Part shown: one piece after another, positions 34,301-46,300 of the stretch | Position numbering within the stretch: the first letter of the stretch is position 1 | How the letters are laid out: every line of letters begins with the position of its first letter | Assembly (NCBI GenBank): GCA_012845835.1 | Contig: JABAKD010000026.1 | Coordinates: 3,364,199 to 3,428,198, forward strand | Origin: Undaria pinnatifida | Taxonomy: Eukaryota > Sar > Phaeophyceae > Laminariales > Alariaceae | DNA: 64,000 nt | Direction of reading: 5' to 3' | Made by a program: the position numbers and the translations under genes | Notes under the pieces: model-generated | Told to the model about the DNA's origin: nothing | The model's input: the letters and a program-made list of their open reading frames with translations, nothing else | Database searches by the model: none

Positions 34301-37300
34301 GGCGTACCAACCCAACACACCGGCACTATTTAGGGCACCGGCACTATTGAGAATGGGGCTACTATAAAATACATACTACCAGGTATAACATACTATGTAT
34401 GATGCAGAGCTACAATCGTGCCAAGCGATTCCACCGGCACTATAGAGAACAGTGGCACTATTTGTACTATTCAACCGGCACTATCGGGGGCTCCCCGCTG
34501 CATACACCACACCACAAACCCACACGTGACTATAGCACTTCACTATACATAGGTAGTATTTTCATAGTGGGTGAACGCTGTACGTAATATGGTATAAAAT
34601 CCTCGACATTTCCTGGAACTTTCTTTCCGGGACAACCTTTCCCTTGTCGTCAATGGCTTCCACCGTGCGCCATCGTTCGTTCGCGGCATCTCACCGAAGC
34701 AATGCGCCCGTCATCGAGAGTTTCCATGTTGGACAACGTCGGCCATTGTTCCTTATCGGCCTTCTCCACGGCTGCGCTTCTAGCGTCTTCTTCCGCTTTA
34801 GCCTTGGCCACCTAGTGTACAGCGTGTACAGCGGGGCAGGGCACGGGTCAGGGGTCTGCTAATGCATTCCGAGAAGAGCTGCCTGCGAGGCATGATACTC
34901 TGTCGTCTCTCTCTTTAGCTACAGTTAGTTGTTGTTTTCTGCTCACTTTACCTTCGACGTGAAACCATGTCACTGTTGAGGTGAAACCACGTGACATTAG
35001 ATGTCACATTCACGTCAAGGCCATCATAGATGGGCGATAATGTAGGTGACGATGATGGGACGAGCAGGACGCCCATTATCTCACTGCCCTGCACTACCGT
35101 GCCCTACCCTGCCTAGTCCCGTTATTCTTGTCTTTAAGCATTCTATTTAGGGAAATAATGCACATTAAGCAATTTAACGCTGAATACTGGATAACCGATT
35201 TAGCACTGGATACAGTGCCATTAGTAACGACCACCGTCATTAATAAACGTTTTGTTAATTTGTCCTTCTCTTTAGGCACGAGCGAACTAACCCCCCGCAA
35301 CTTCACCTGCAGATCTTTGAGCTGCTCTTCCATGGCATGCATCTCGGCGGACCGACGCCTTCCTGTTCGCGCCTTGGGATTACCATCAACATCATCAATG
35401 AAAAAATGCCAATAAAAAAACGGGACATGCACGGGACATAAACGGGACATACATGCACGGAGCAAGCGGTGGGGGGGGGGGCGGAGAGCCGTTAATTCTA
35501 GTGATCGCTTCATGGCTTCGATATCGATTACATTTATATCTAGGACTATCGTTGTCCACATCAACCGAATTTCGCTTTTCTGTCGGCTACTGTCGAGATG
35601 CCGCTCTACGACACTACGGCACAATCAGACAACTTCGCCACTTTAGTTAATTCCCGGGATTCCTCGTGGTTGTTGGCAGGATCCTTGCACGGGCGTGCAT
35701 ATTCGAGAAGCTGTCGAGCTTAAAGATGACAAATTTCGCCACTGTTTTTTCGCCGAAAACTAACTCCAAGTAGGTTGCGCCGACATCATGGATCAACCCT
35801 CTGGAGGGCTGGATTATATCTTAATATATTGATTATAATACACAGTCTTGATCATAGCATGCCGACCAAAAAAGCCACGATTGCGATCTCACCAAGCGTC
35901 TAGGAAAAGAGCGTGTAGGACTCTTACCAGGCCCTACTATACTAGTAATAGTACCGACATGCCGCAATGATGAACGCGAGTGGTACAATACAACAAAAGC
36001 TCCTTGTATTTTGGATCGGATACGTGTCGTATCCCAGCTGCCTGGGCGGCCTCGACGGGCAGATACCCTAATCGCCCTTTTTGGGCCATTTTTCCTCATA
36101 AATCCCTAAAAGGGTCAGGCATGCGAACGTTACACAACCATGGGGTTAGCGCGGGGCAAGGGTAAGGAGTCCACCACAGTTCCCTCCCTCGAAGTCAGCG
36201 CGCATACCAGTACGGCAACCATGAGCGCGACACGACACATCTGACAATGGCGCGACAACGGTGCCGCGAAGGCCATTACTCTGGACTTTCAAACTGTAGA
36301 TACACTCCGACTTTCAGGGATTTTTCCAGAGCCGCTTCAGGACTACCGTTTTGCGCTGTGGTAGGGTCAATCGCGATGGACGTGATGCCATGTCTCTCTC
36401 TGCACAGGGATGGAGGCTTTCTTTAATCCTGGGGACGCAATTACTGTTTCTCCGCCTTTTGATTTCAAGATTTAGATTTCTGTACGACACTACTGCATGC
36501 CGCAGCTTGCGCACTACCTGGTAGCAGTCAAGTGGTGGACCCCCCACAGTGCATGCATGTGCCACCTACAATACCGGCAGTATAACGGACACCGGCACTG
36601 TTCGGTATAATACCGATACTTGGAACTAGTACAGCGGGTTTCACTCGTCACCGGCACTACACGAGAAACAGGCACTATGTAACCGGCACTACAAGGGAAA
36701 CACTCACAGTACATGCGTGTACGTTTTGAATTCCCCAAGCGATTTAACCGGCACTATACAGCAAATAGGCACTGTTCAAGCGTCACTACATAAGAAGCAC
36801 AGTACCTGCATGGATTTCTTGAACTCCATCACGGCCGCCTCCGCGGTAAGAATCGGCCCCGACTCGGGCGTCTCAATCGCTTTCCATCGAAACAGGAGAA
36901 GCTCACCCCCGATTCCCACTCGATCGTAGGGCTCAAGAACGATCTGAACCACCGAGAACGGAGAGATGCACAAGGGTTATGACGTCCAGGCCACGATCAG
37001 TCACTCGGATCAGTTGAAACGCTTGCGGGGGCGGGCGGCGGGGGGAAATCACACGGTAGAAAGGGGGGCGATTCGGACGGTACGGGGGTGGGTCTGCGCA
37101 CGAACAGAAAGGATGACGACTAACCGCTTCCTACTTTTTAGGTGCAGCTGTAGGGTTGATCACGATGGAAGTAGTCTCATCCCTCCCTCCATTTCATGAG
37201 TATGCACAACCGGGGGGCTTTCGCCAAGCGCAAACTCCAGAAAACAAATTTTGTACATCCACGCTTTTTCGACTGTAAGATTACTGTTGTGACATGCAAT

Positions 37301-40300
37301 CGTCGCTTTGACTAGTACCAGGTATATGGTGTTGGATCAAAGAGCCCCCCCTGCTACTGCATGAAATCACCTCCCCAAGACTCGCCTGTTCTTGCTTGCG
37401 CAATCGCTTTCCGTTGCGCGTAACGTCGCCCCGCCCTCCAATTAGAGTGACCGTGCCTTCCTCGCCGCCTTTAGCTTTCTTCACCTCGATGCTGCAGTGT
37501 TTGCGCTGGACGCTGTTAAACATAAAAATTGGAGCGCGTGGTACGCGTCACTGTGCGCCGGCCGTAACACCTACCGACAAAATGTTAACTTTACATATGG
37601 CTAACTTTACATAGGCGGTACACCGATGCTGCCATGTGTGCGCTGGACTCTGTTGAACATAGAGCTCGAGGTGCGCGGCGTATGCCAAGGTACGGCAGGT
37701 GGTACTTATGGCCAAAAGTCACAGTTCATGTATCAATATCGAGCAAAAAAATGGGAAAGATTACGAGAGACATAGAATACGTAAGCCTGACGTATCACGC
37801 AGTTTGCAAAGCTGGTTATCGACCACTCAAGCGGTCGAGCTCACAGCTAACGTGTTTGAACTTTTTTTGTAAAGCACTTCCTGAGGTGTTGTCAACTTTA
37901 CACAGGAGGTAAACCACCTTACAATATAATTTATGTAGAAATCGACACGATGCGATGCCATTCGGCAGTACCGCGCACCTTCTAAGGAACACTCTTCTTC
38001 TACCTGAAGACACGCATAAAAGTCGCGAGATAGGTGCATTTCGTGTGGGATAACTTGCTCAAACTCTCGAAACATCTCACGGCGCCTCGCTTGGTGCAAG
38101 CAGTGCCTGCTTGGTCGGTGACAACCCGAGGTGCTCTATCTCGGCATGGGTTGTACGTATGTCGCGTTGCGAGGGGGAACTGAGCCCTTATTTTTTATTT
38201 TTTTTCGTCCATCGTGAATTTGAAACTCGCTTCGCTTGTAACCACCTCAACTCTTTCGAGGCTTGAAGGGGAAAAATTGACGAATAAAACTGACGATTGC
38301 GGCATCCTTCACAACCGGGCTGGTAGATTGTGTGACGATGGTTTCCCAGTCAAACTCCAAGGCAAGCACCTGTAAGACACGCGCACAGCTTGCACTGCTG
38401 CCGCGTGTTAAATGCTCGCACCATGATCACAAGAACACGTTTATAATTTGTTTTATCGCTGTACTATAATCAAGTCACAAGGGGGTTAACGGCACGGGTT
38501 TGTACGCGGTTTTGTGAAGCTGGAGACGAAACGAGCCCCTTTTTTTTACGCCGCGGTAAATTAGAAACTTGAAATCACCTTAACGACATCGGCTGTACGT
38601 CGCCTCCCGGTCCGAAGACGGTGATCTTTTTCTTGAGGAGGTAGACGAAGCGGTTGTGCCTGAACGGGTCTTCGTCGACGTTCACCAGGTGGGGTAAGCG
38701 CGTATCCACCTCGAAATGGCTCAGACTGCGCGTAGGAACAGGCAGCAATGCATCTTGTCAATATTTCACCAGCAGCGAAGGGAGGCAAGAACATGTCACA
38801 ATATGCACGTTGCCAGTAGTTGGCAGCTATGAAGGGAGGAACTGTAGAGCGAGCAGGACTCAAGGCACGGCTCAATACCCGGGGACTCCAGTAACCATCA
38901 CCGACAGGTTTCATCCGATGGTTCCACAGCCGCAAGACGAACTCGCGCGTCTTACAGATAAATTAAATTATGCAGTAGCATTTCGTCGTCACTTTAACTC
39001 GTTTCTAGTTTGGGATTAATGAGGCCTCCTGCTGCGATCAGCCGGGGACTCCCACCCAGGGCTACTACCCCCGCGTTGATTCGATTGCAATCAACGCGGC
39101 ACCTCGTCGCAGAGAGTAGTTGTTCCTATAAGATAAACACTACCAGGTACAAAACAGAAACCGATCTCATTGTCCGCGTCTCGCGCGCGACGATGGGTGG
39201 GCGGGATGGTCATTTTTTCCTAACCGTTACCTACTTTCTCGTGCTGGCTTCGGTTGATGCTTGATGCTTGATGGTTGATGGTTGATGGTTGATGGTAGAG
39301 CAAGTGTCATTTGTTGCCTTTCCATTCGCTCTCACAGTGCCTCCTGCAGGCTTTCTCCCAACCCGGGGACCATTCGTGCGTCCCCGGATTTGGTCCCAAA
39401 ATTACTGCAGTATTAATACGACCGAAACGATATTCTAATTTTCGATGCCGCCAAAACAAATAAATCGGGGCTCAGTTTTCAGCCTCGCATATGCCCGAAT
39501 CTCCAGGTCTTGTCCGACAACCGTGGAAACTCCTAAAACCAACAAAACCAGGAACGGTAGAGTTTTTTTTCTCGATATCGTTGGTTGTTCTGCTTTTCTG
39601 CTTCCCCACCAACGCACAAAATTGACGACAGTTGCGAATACCCACCGGCGCTAGCTCCTAACATTGGCTAGGGCTACATTATTTTTATTACCAACATTGG
39701 ACTACCTGATGCCTCTTCGACCGTACTCCTCCCTCTGCTGCTCCAGCTGCTTCTCCTCGGGGGTCGGCCCAACCTTTCCCTCCCCGCCCCCACTCAGCAC
39801 CTTCTGGAGCTGAAGCTGTTTCGCTTCCAACATCTCCTGAAGTCGGCTGACCTGATTGATCCCGCCAGTGCATCGCGTATGAACAACATTGATTTGGGTT
39901 TGCTCTGACGATTTTCACGTTGCGCTAGCCCTGTTAGAGCTCCATTCACCGTTTTGGGGACGGATTGCTTCAAATTAGAGCGGGGCTACCTTTGCCGTGG
40001 AAAAGGCGTTGAGCATATACTTCGAAAGAGTCTATTCGCGGGTCATGCTGAAGGTAGACTACCGCGACGCTTTACGGTATAAGACCGAAACGAATAACAT
40101 GCATTGTGGGTGAATTCTCCCCCAACCGAGTCCTTATTTTTTTTTGTTCTAGTGTTTCAAATACGTCAGCTGTGAGTTCGAAATTTTGTTCATCCCGTCC
40201 TTGTCTTCCCTCAGCGAAAAAAGGGTAGGTATATTCGTCGAGGAGAGTTGTAAAGAAATGCGTTGTACCCCGCGTAGAACACGTGGTTGCTTTTTTGCAC

Positions 40301-43300
40301 TTGGCCTTGTGCTTCGGGCATACATAGCAGTGATCGTCGTCAACGTTTGCCGCATAGCACGCAAGATAGCGTACATCGCCTCGGACGGGTTTCCAAGCTG
40401 ATTTATCGACAACGGGGAAGGTGCAAACGCCGAGCGATACGTCTGCATGGAAAACATCTCCATGGAAAGGTTTCGACGTGTTATTTCCGACGGCGGCATT
40501 TGCGTCGTGTATTACCTCCCCGCCAGGTTTGGACCAAATCGTCTAGAGAGTCCGTCCTAGGGGGTGTGCTACCTTGCGTGTTTCATGGAAGTTCTCCTCT
40601 TACCTGCTCGGCGTTTTTAGTCATAGACTCTCGTCGTTTTCTCGACGCCGTCGGCGTCTCGAAAGGTGCCTCAGCGGCCGCTGCTGCCGCTGCTGCTGCC
40701 GCTGCTGCTGCCGCTGCCACTGATTCCACCGTTTCCTGCTCCTCGGTCTCCGGCACCTCCACCTTTACCTCCGCTTTCGCCTCCGCTGCGTCAACCCCAG
40801 CCTCTTCTGCTGCAGTTGCTGTTGCAGTTGCAGCTGCAGGCGCTGTTTCAGTGTCGACTGGTTCGTCTTCTGGGATTGGCGCGGGTGTTAGCGCTACGGG
40901 AGGCAAGGGCACCTTTGCAAGTTCCGCCTGCTGCTGCCGTAGCTGTTCTACGAGCGCCTGCGCTCGACACGGGGACAAGGGGTTGGGGGCGAGACGCCGA
41001 CGGTAGTCACTACAGCCAACCGGATTGGTTGTTTTTTTGTTTGTTTCTTCACCCCCCGACGGATAACTGACGCTAAAGCTAAAGCTTAAGCTTACCACAC
41101 GTACGTATCAACTTTCGTGTGTGTCGTGTGCCAACTTGGCTCTATTTCATTCGATTGGCGTTAGTCCCTTCACAAATTGCGCTCATATTCCGAGTCCAAA
41201 TTACTTGGGGTAAGAGTTACACTAAATAGCCAAAGGGCAAATTCGAGGCATTGTCTGTAGGTCAAGTCCTCGCCCTTGAGCTGACTAGTCGCTTTCAACG
41301 CGATTCATGGTCTCCAGCTGTACACCTCGATCGTTTTCCTTTTTCCCGACGAATGAGTCGGCGTATACTTCGTCCAGAAGTGTGTTGTCGAATACCATCA
41401 CGTCTGCTGTACTTTGGGCAGAAAATCGGAGTGGTGTTCCTTCCGTTGCTCTGGCACCAGTGCACCTTGATTTGCGCCGGTGTACCTCTAGTTTCCTTAG
41501 TGTACGTCCGTTTTTCTCTGGTGCGTTTATTTGCTCTGGTGTACCTTCATTTTCTCTAGTGTACCTTCATTTGCTCCAGCTCCTCCATGAGCTTTCTCTC
41601 AGCCGGTGTAGCCTGCACCGTGGTCATCTTCGGCTTAAGCTTCACGACGGATGCGTTCTTAGCGAAGCCCAACGTAGAAAAGGTGTACCTGTGGTATTGC
41701 ACCTCTGGCCGAATGGCGCAAAAAAGGTACGTTCTGAAGGGGGGTGGGGAGAGGGGGAGGGAGGGCGGGGCGATACTGCACTTGCACACAAAACTTGACG
41801 CCAGAACGTCGCAATTGAGGTGTTCTTGTATGATAGAAAAACATGTATTTTGACAAAAGCGCTTGCGTTTTGACGTCCACTATTTGACGTCCATCTAGTA
41901 CATTTATCGTTCGTGTTTGACATGATAAATTATGACTTGCTCGTTTTTTGCTTGCGTGTTGACAACCACCCGTCAAACGACTCTCGATCCACACCCCTTA
42001 GCAATGCACGCACAGCCACCAGTGTTATCAGCGCTCAAGCTGGTGCTATCGGCAATATCGATAGTGGAGGCGTATCACTCACCATCACGATACTACAAGT
42101 AGAGCATACTATTAATAGGTATCATATATACCAGGTATTCGATAAGCAGATGGCCCCCAAGGACTTTCTTAACCCGCACCACGACGAGCGCGTCCGATCG
42201 CGCTTTTGTGTCCGCACCTGGCCTGCAACATGGTGTCCTTGAGGTATTTGCACAAGAAGTACGAGTTGCAGCCAGGGATGGGCCGGCCAGGCTTGAGAGT
42301 CCCCTGCTGCACGGCTTCCGCCATCTTCATGAAGAATTGGGCCATCTACATGCGCGGCATGGGATACAAAGCGTGTTTCCAGGGACTCTAAATGCAGGGG
42401 AGCTGCACTCATATCACGCTTGGTCGTAGTCTGTCAGATCATTGAATCTCTTACCCCTACTATGCCGGGACGGAGCACGCGGGTTTTCACCGACCGGGCA
42501 GATTATCGCGAAATCAGGGGGGGGGGGGGTGCTCGTGTATACGTGTGGTATGCTCTGTAGGGTAACCGTGCTTCCGAGAGGTGTTCATAGAAATAATCCG
42601 CGATCCGGATGGTTGCCTAAATACCATCCAATAAGTTTATTGGCAACTTCGTACCAAAAGGTGTTCTTCGAAGCGGTAGCCCGGTCGAGGTCGAACATGA
42701 GTCTATTGCTATAGTGCTATAGTGCTATCGAATAATACCACCCACCCTGTCATTTATTGCATGACACCACGCTTACTTGTCGTTTTCAAGACACTTCAGT
42801 TGTGAGATACATCATATATTTGTCTTTTCGAGCGTGCGCGCTGGAACAAATCATGAACAGCTATGATAGCGTATTCCTAGAAACTAGTCTCGTGGCGAGG
42901 GATGAGAAGCCTCGGAATTGGTTAGCAATCGGTGGCATTCAACGAACCCGAAAAGCCAATTTTTGTTAGTTATATAGCACTGCTCACTAGACCACTTAGT
43001 CACGTGACTTTGTGGTCTAGTGTATATCGCTATATAACTAACACCTAACGAAACCCGTATTTGCGAGCTGCGTGTGATACTTCGATCACGCGTGTTACCG
43101 TGCGTGTATGCCCTCATGAAGGGAGTAGACCACCACGCTGTTGCTTATCGCATCACAGTACCCTTCTATTCTCCAGTCATAATCCTCATCATAATGATGA
43201 TGATGATGAGGAGGATGATGATCATGATGATGACGAGGATAATGGTGATGATCAAAATGATGATCAAAGTGATGATGATGATGATCAAAAGGATGATTAT

Positions 43301-46300
43301 GATGATCAAAATGTTGATCAAAATGTTGATCAAAATGATTATCAAAGTGATGATCAAAATGATGATGAAGATGATCAAAATTGTTATGATGATGATCAAA
43401 ATGATTATCTAAAAAGATGATGATCACCTCACTGAGGGAAAGGTTGATCTTCTTGCCCTGGTCCTGCAGCTCCTTCGTTTTGCGCGTGTCTTGATGCGGG
43501 CCGAGGTACTTGTATTCGATGTCACCACTGTCAAAGATCTGCCATGCAAGCACACACACGCCGGGAACGGCAATGGAAAGCCCGGGCTCGGACACAAGGT
43601 GCACAAATAGTCGATATATGTTGTCTCTCATCGGGTAACCCTGGTTTTTACCGTTTGGTATCCGCGCTTCTAAGGCGAAGGAACACGTTGCAACAAGTCA
43701 ATAACCTCCACTCTACATACAATACCGCTCATGGCATTGCTTGTGCAACACTGCTCATGGCATAACTTGTGCGATGCGATGGGAACTAAAGCTGAACGGA
43801 CGAGTTGCCCTCGGTGGACCAAAATCGTTCGCGGGGCAAAACCATCAGTCCGAGAGCGGTGCGGTCACAAAAAAAGCGAAGCGCATACCAAGTACCTGGC
43901 ACACTTCAAAGTGTATGTATGGGACAGAAGATGATCAACTCGGGCCATATCTAACATATGTACCATATGTACCATATGTACCATATGTACCATATGTACT
44001 GGTACGCCCCTGAAAATAGCATTGTTGAATGTGTGAACACTCGGTAGTACTGCACTCGGGGAACAACAAACGCCTATCCTCTCTCGCTTGAGTTTACCGC
44101 CAGTTATCAGTGCGTAAGTGATGGCCATCTCTAGTTCCAAGTAGTAGTAGTAGTAGTAGTCGTAGTAGTGGTAGTAGTGTTAGTAGTAGTAGAAGTAGTA
44201 GTGCTAGTAGTGTAGTTTTACCCCGAAACGTAGGTAGATTTCTAAAACAGATGTTGCAGAAACACGATTCGCAGCAGGTCACCTTTTTGTCGTACAAGGC
44301 GTACACGACGTCTCCCGCCGGTTCGGTTCCCGCTAAATCGCACACGTAGACTCTTCCTTTCTGCTTCATCCCTGCCATATCGGGGTGTGGCATCTCCACC
44401 TCGAGCGTCATGATGCAGTGCCCTCGAGTACTCTGGTGGTTAAACTGATGGATGGGCGTGACACGGGAGGCCAAACGACAGAAAAGAGGGATCATTTTTC
44501 GCGCATCACGATGCAGTGCTTTGGTGGTTGAATTGATGGAGTGCGCCGGACGCATGTGGCAAGGAAGGACTAAACACAACAACAACAAAAATGCAGGGGC
44601 TGATCTTTTAGCGTCATGGTACAATGCCCTCCAAACAATTTGACGGGCGAACTAGCAGATGGGTGTGACACTGCAGGTCGAAACACAAAATGCATGGATC
44701 CTTGTTGAAACTTCTGGTGGTAAAAGAGAAACAGTGAGTGCACGGATGCGATGGCAGGGGCGGCACTTTTTCACTATTTTCCCCCCCTAAAAGACGCCAC
44801 TCCTTAACCTCAAATCGTTTGAATGTCATCCTCGTTTTGCCATAGATATATATAGGGTTATATATTGTACGCCAAGGCCATGGGAGATTTTCATCGGGGT
44901 GCGCTGTAATTTTTCAAGGCGGTTTTGGGGTGGGGCAGTTATGGACATTTTCAAGGCGGTTAGGATTCTCAGAAAAAAAGTACAAATACTGCAGCTCCGA
45001 AACGGTTAGTCTAATGAAGTCAGAACCCCAACAGCAACAGCAACAACAACAACAACAAACGTATCGACGTTTTAATCCCTTTTCGACACGACGCACACGT
45101 TTTTCGGGGCCGATTACTTGAGCTTGGCGTAGAAACACGTTTCAAATGGAAAAAGATTAACCCTGTTGGTTGTACAGCACTATCCAATAGACCACTCAAT
45201 GACGTGGCTGTATCAGCTATATCAGCACTATCCGTGGCTGTATCAGACACATCCCACGGCTGGGGTGCATCGGAAGTTTCTGAGCTGCTAACACGAGGAG
45301 CCCAATATCCCAACCGAAGCATGATTAGTACCGTTGGTGCCGTTAGTACCGTTAGTAGCGTTAGTACCGTTAGTACCGTTGGTGCCGTTAGTGCCGTTAG
45401 TGCCGTTAGTACCGTTAGTACCGTTAGTACCGTTAGTACCGTTAGTACCGTCGGTGCCGTTAGTGCCGTTAGTACCGTTAGTGCCGTTAGTGCCGTTAGA
45501 ACCGTGGGATTACTCAATACCAGGTAGTACCAACAAAACACATACGTAAGAGATCGTCGAATCTCTCTGGCTTTATAGCTGAGTGATCGAGGGGTTTATT
45601 ATTATAGTAGATAATGTTAGACAACCAACAAAACCTCCTGCAGCCGCTTACCTGCGTGGGTGCGATAGCCTTCCGCGCGTTAGCTGCTCGAAAGGTTTGT
45701 CTGAGATCGTCCCAGCTGTTCAGCACGGCGCTGCTGCACCAATCTATGTCGGTGAACCCGTCCGGGTCCTTTTTCATGCCGTTTTTGTAGTGCATCTCTT
45801 TTCCGACGGGGCTCATCAAATCTCGGACAGTGTCCACCTACCGGTAATCCATGTGAGGCGGGGTTAGGTTATGCGTTGTTGACGTGAGCGATAGCGATGC
45901 GGCGATGCGGTCTGGCCAGCGTTCAAGTCTACTACGACGTTTTGAAGTATATAATGCTGCAATGTCCTGCTGCACCAATCTATGACGGTGAAGCCGTCCG
46001 CGTCCTTCATCTTGTCGTTCTTGAAGTCTATCTATTTGACGATGGGGCTCACAAAGAATCGGTCAGTCTCCACCTAGCAGCAGTTAGGTGGGGTTAGGCT
46101 AGGTAACGTGAACCATGCCGATGCGACGATGCGGCCTACCAGATTTAATTTTCGAGTTGATGATGGGTACGAAATATCTCGTGGCTCGAATTCTTAGCGA
46201 CAGCTATGCCATCTTACTACTTAATCCTTACGTCGTAGCATAATTGTAGATTAGTGAATATTGCACTGGTCGGACAGATCACCGACAGAGCACTTGATGA

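Noticed and set aside
35995-36080. Possible extra kinesin exon on the minus strand (LGYLPVEAAQAAG-like frame)
   Set aside because: No acceptor and donor keep the phase of exons 14 and 15, and there is no motif support.
43061-43631. Asp-rich, His-rich and Met/Ile-rich frames
   Set aside because: Simple-repeat translations next to kinesin exon 7.
45001-45060. CAA/CAG repeat read as poly-Gln
   Set aside because: Lies in a kinesin intron with no flanking coding support.
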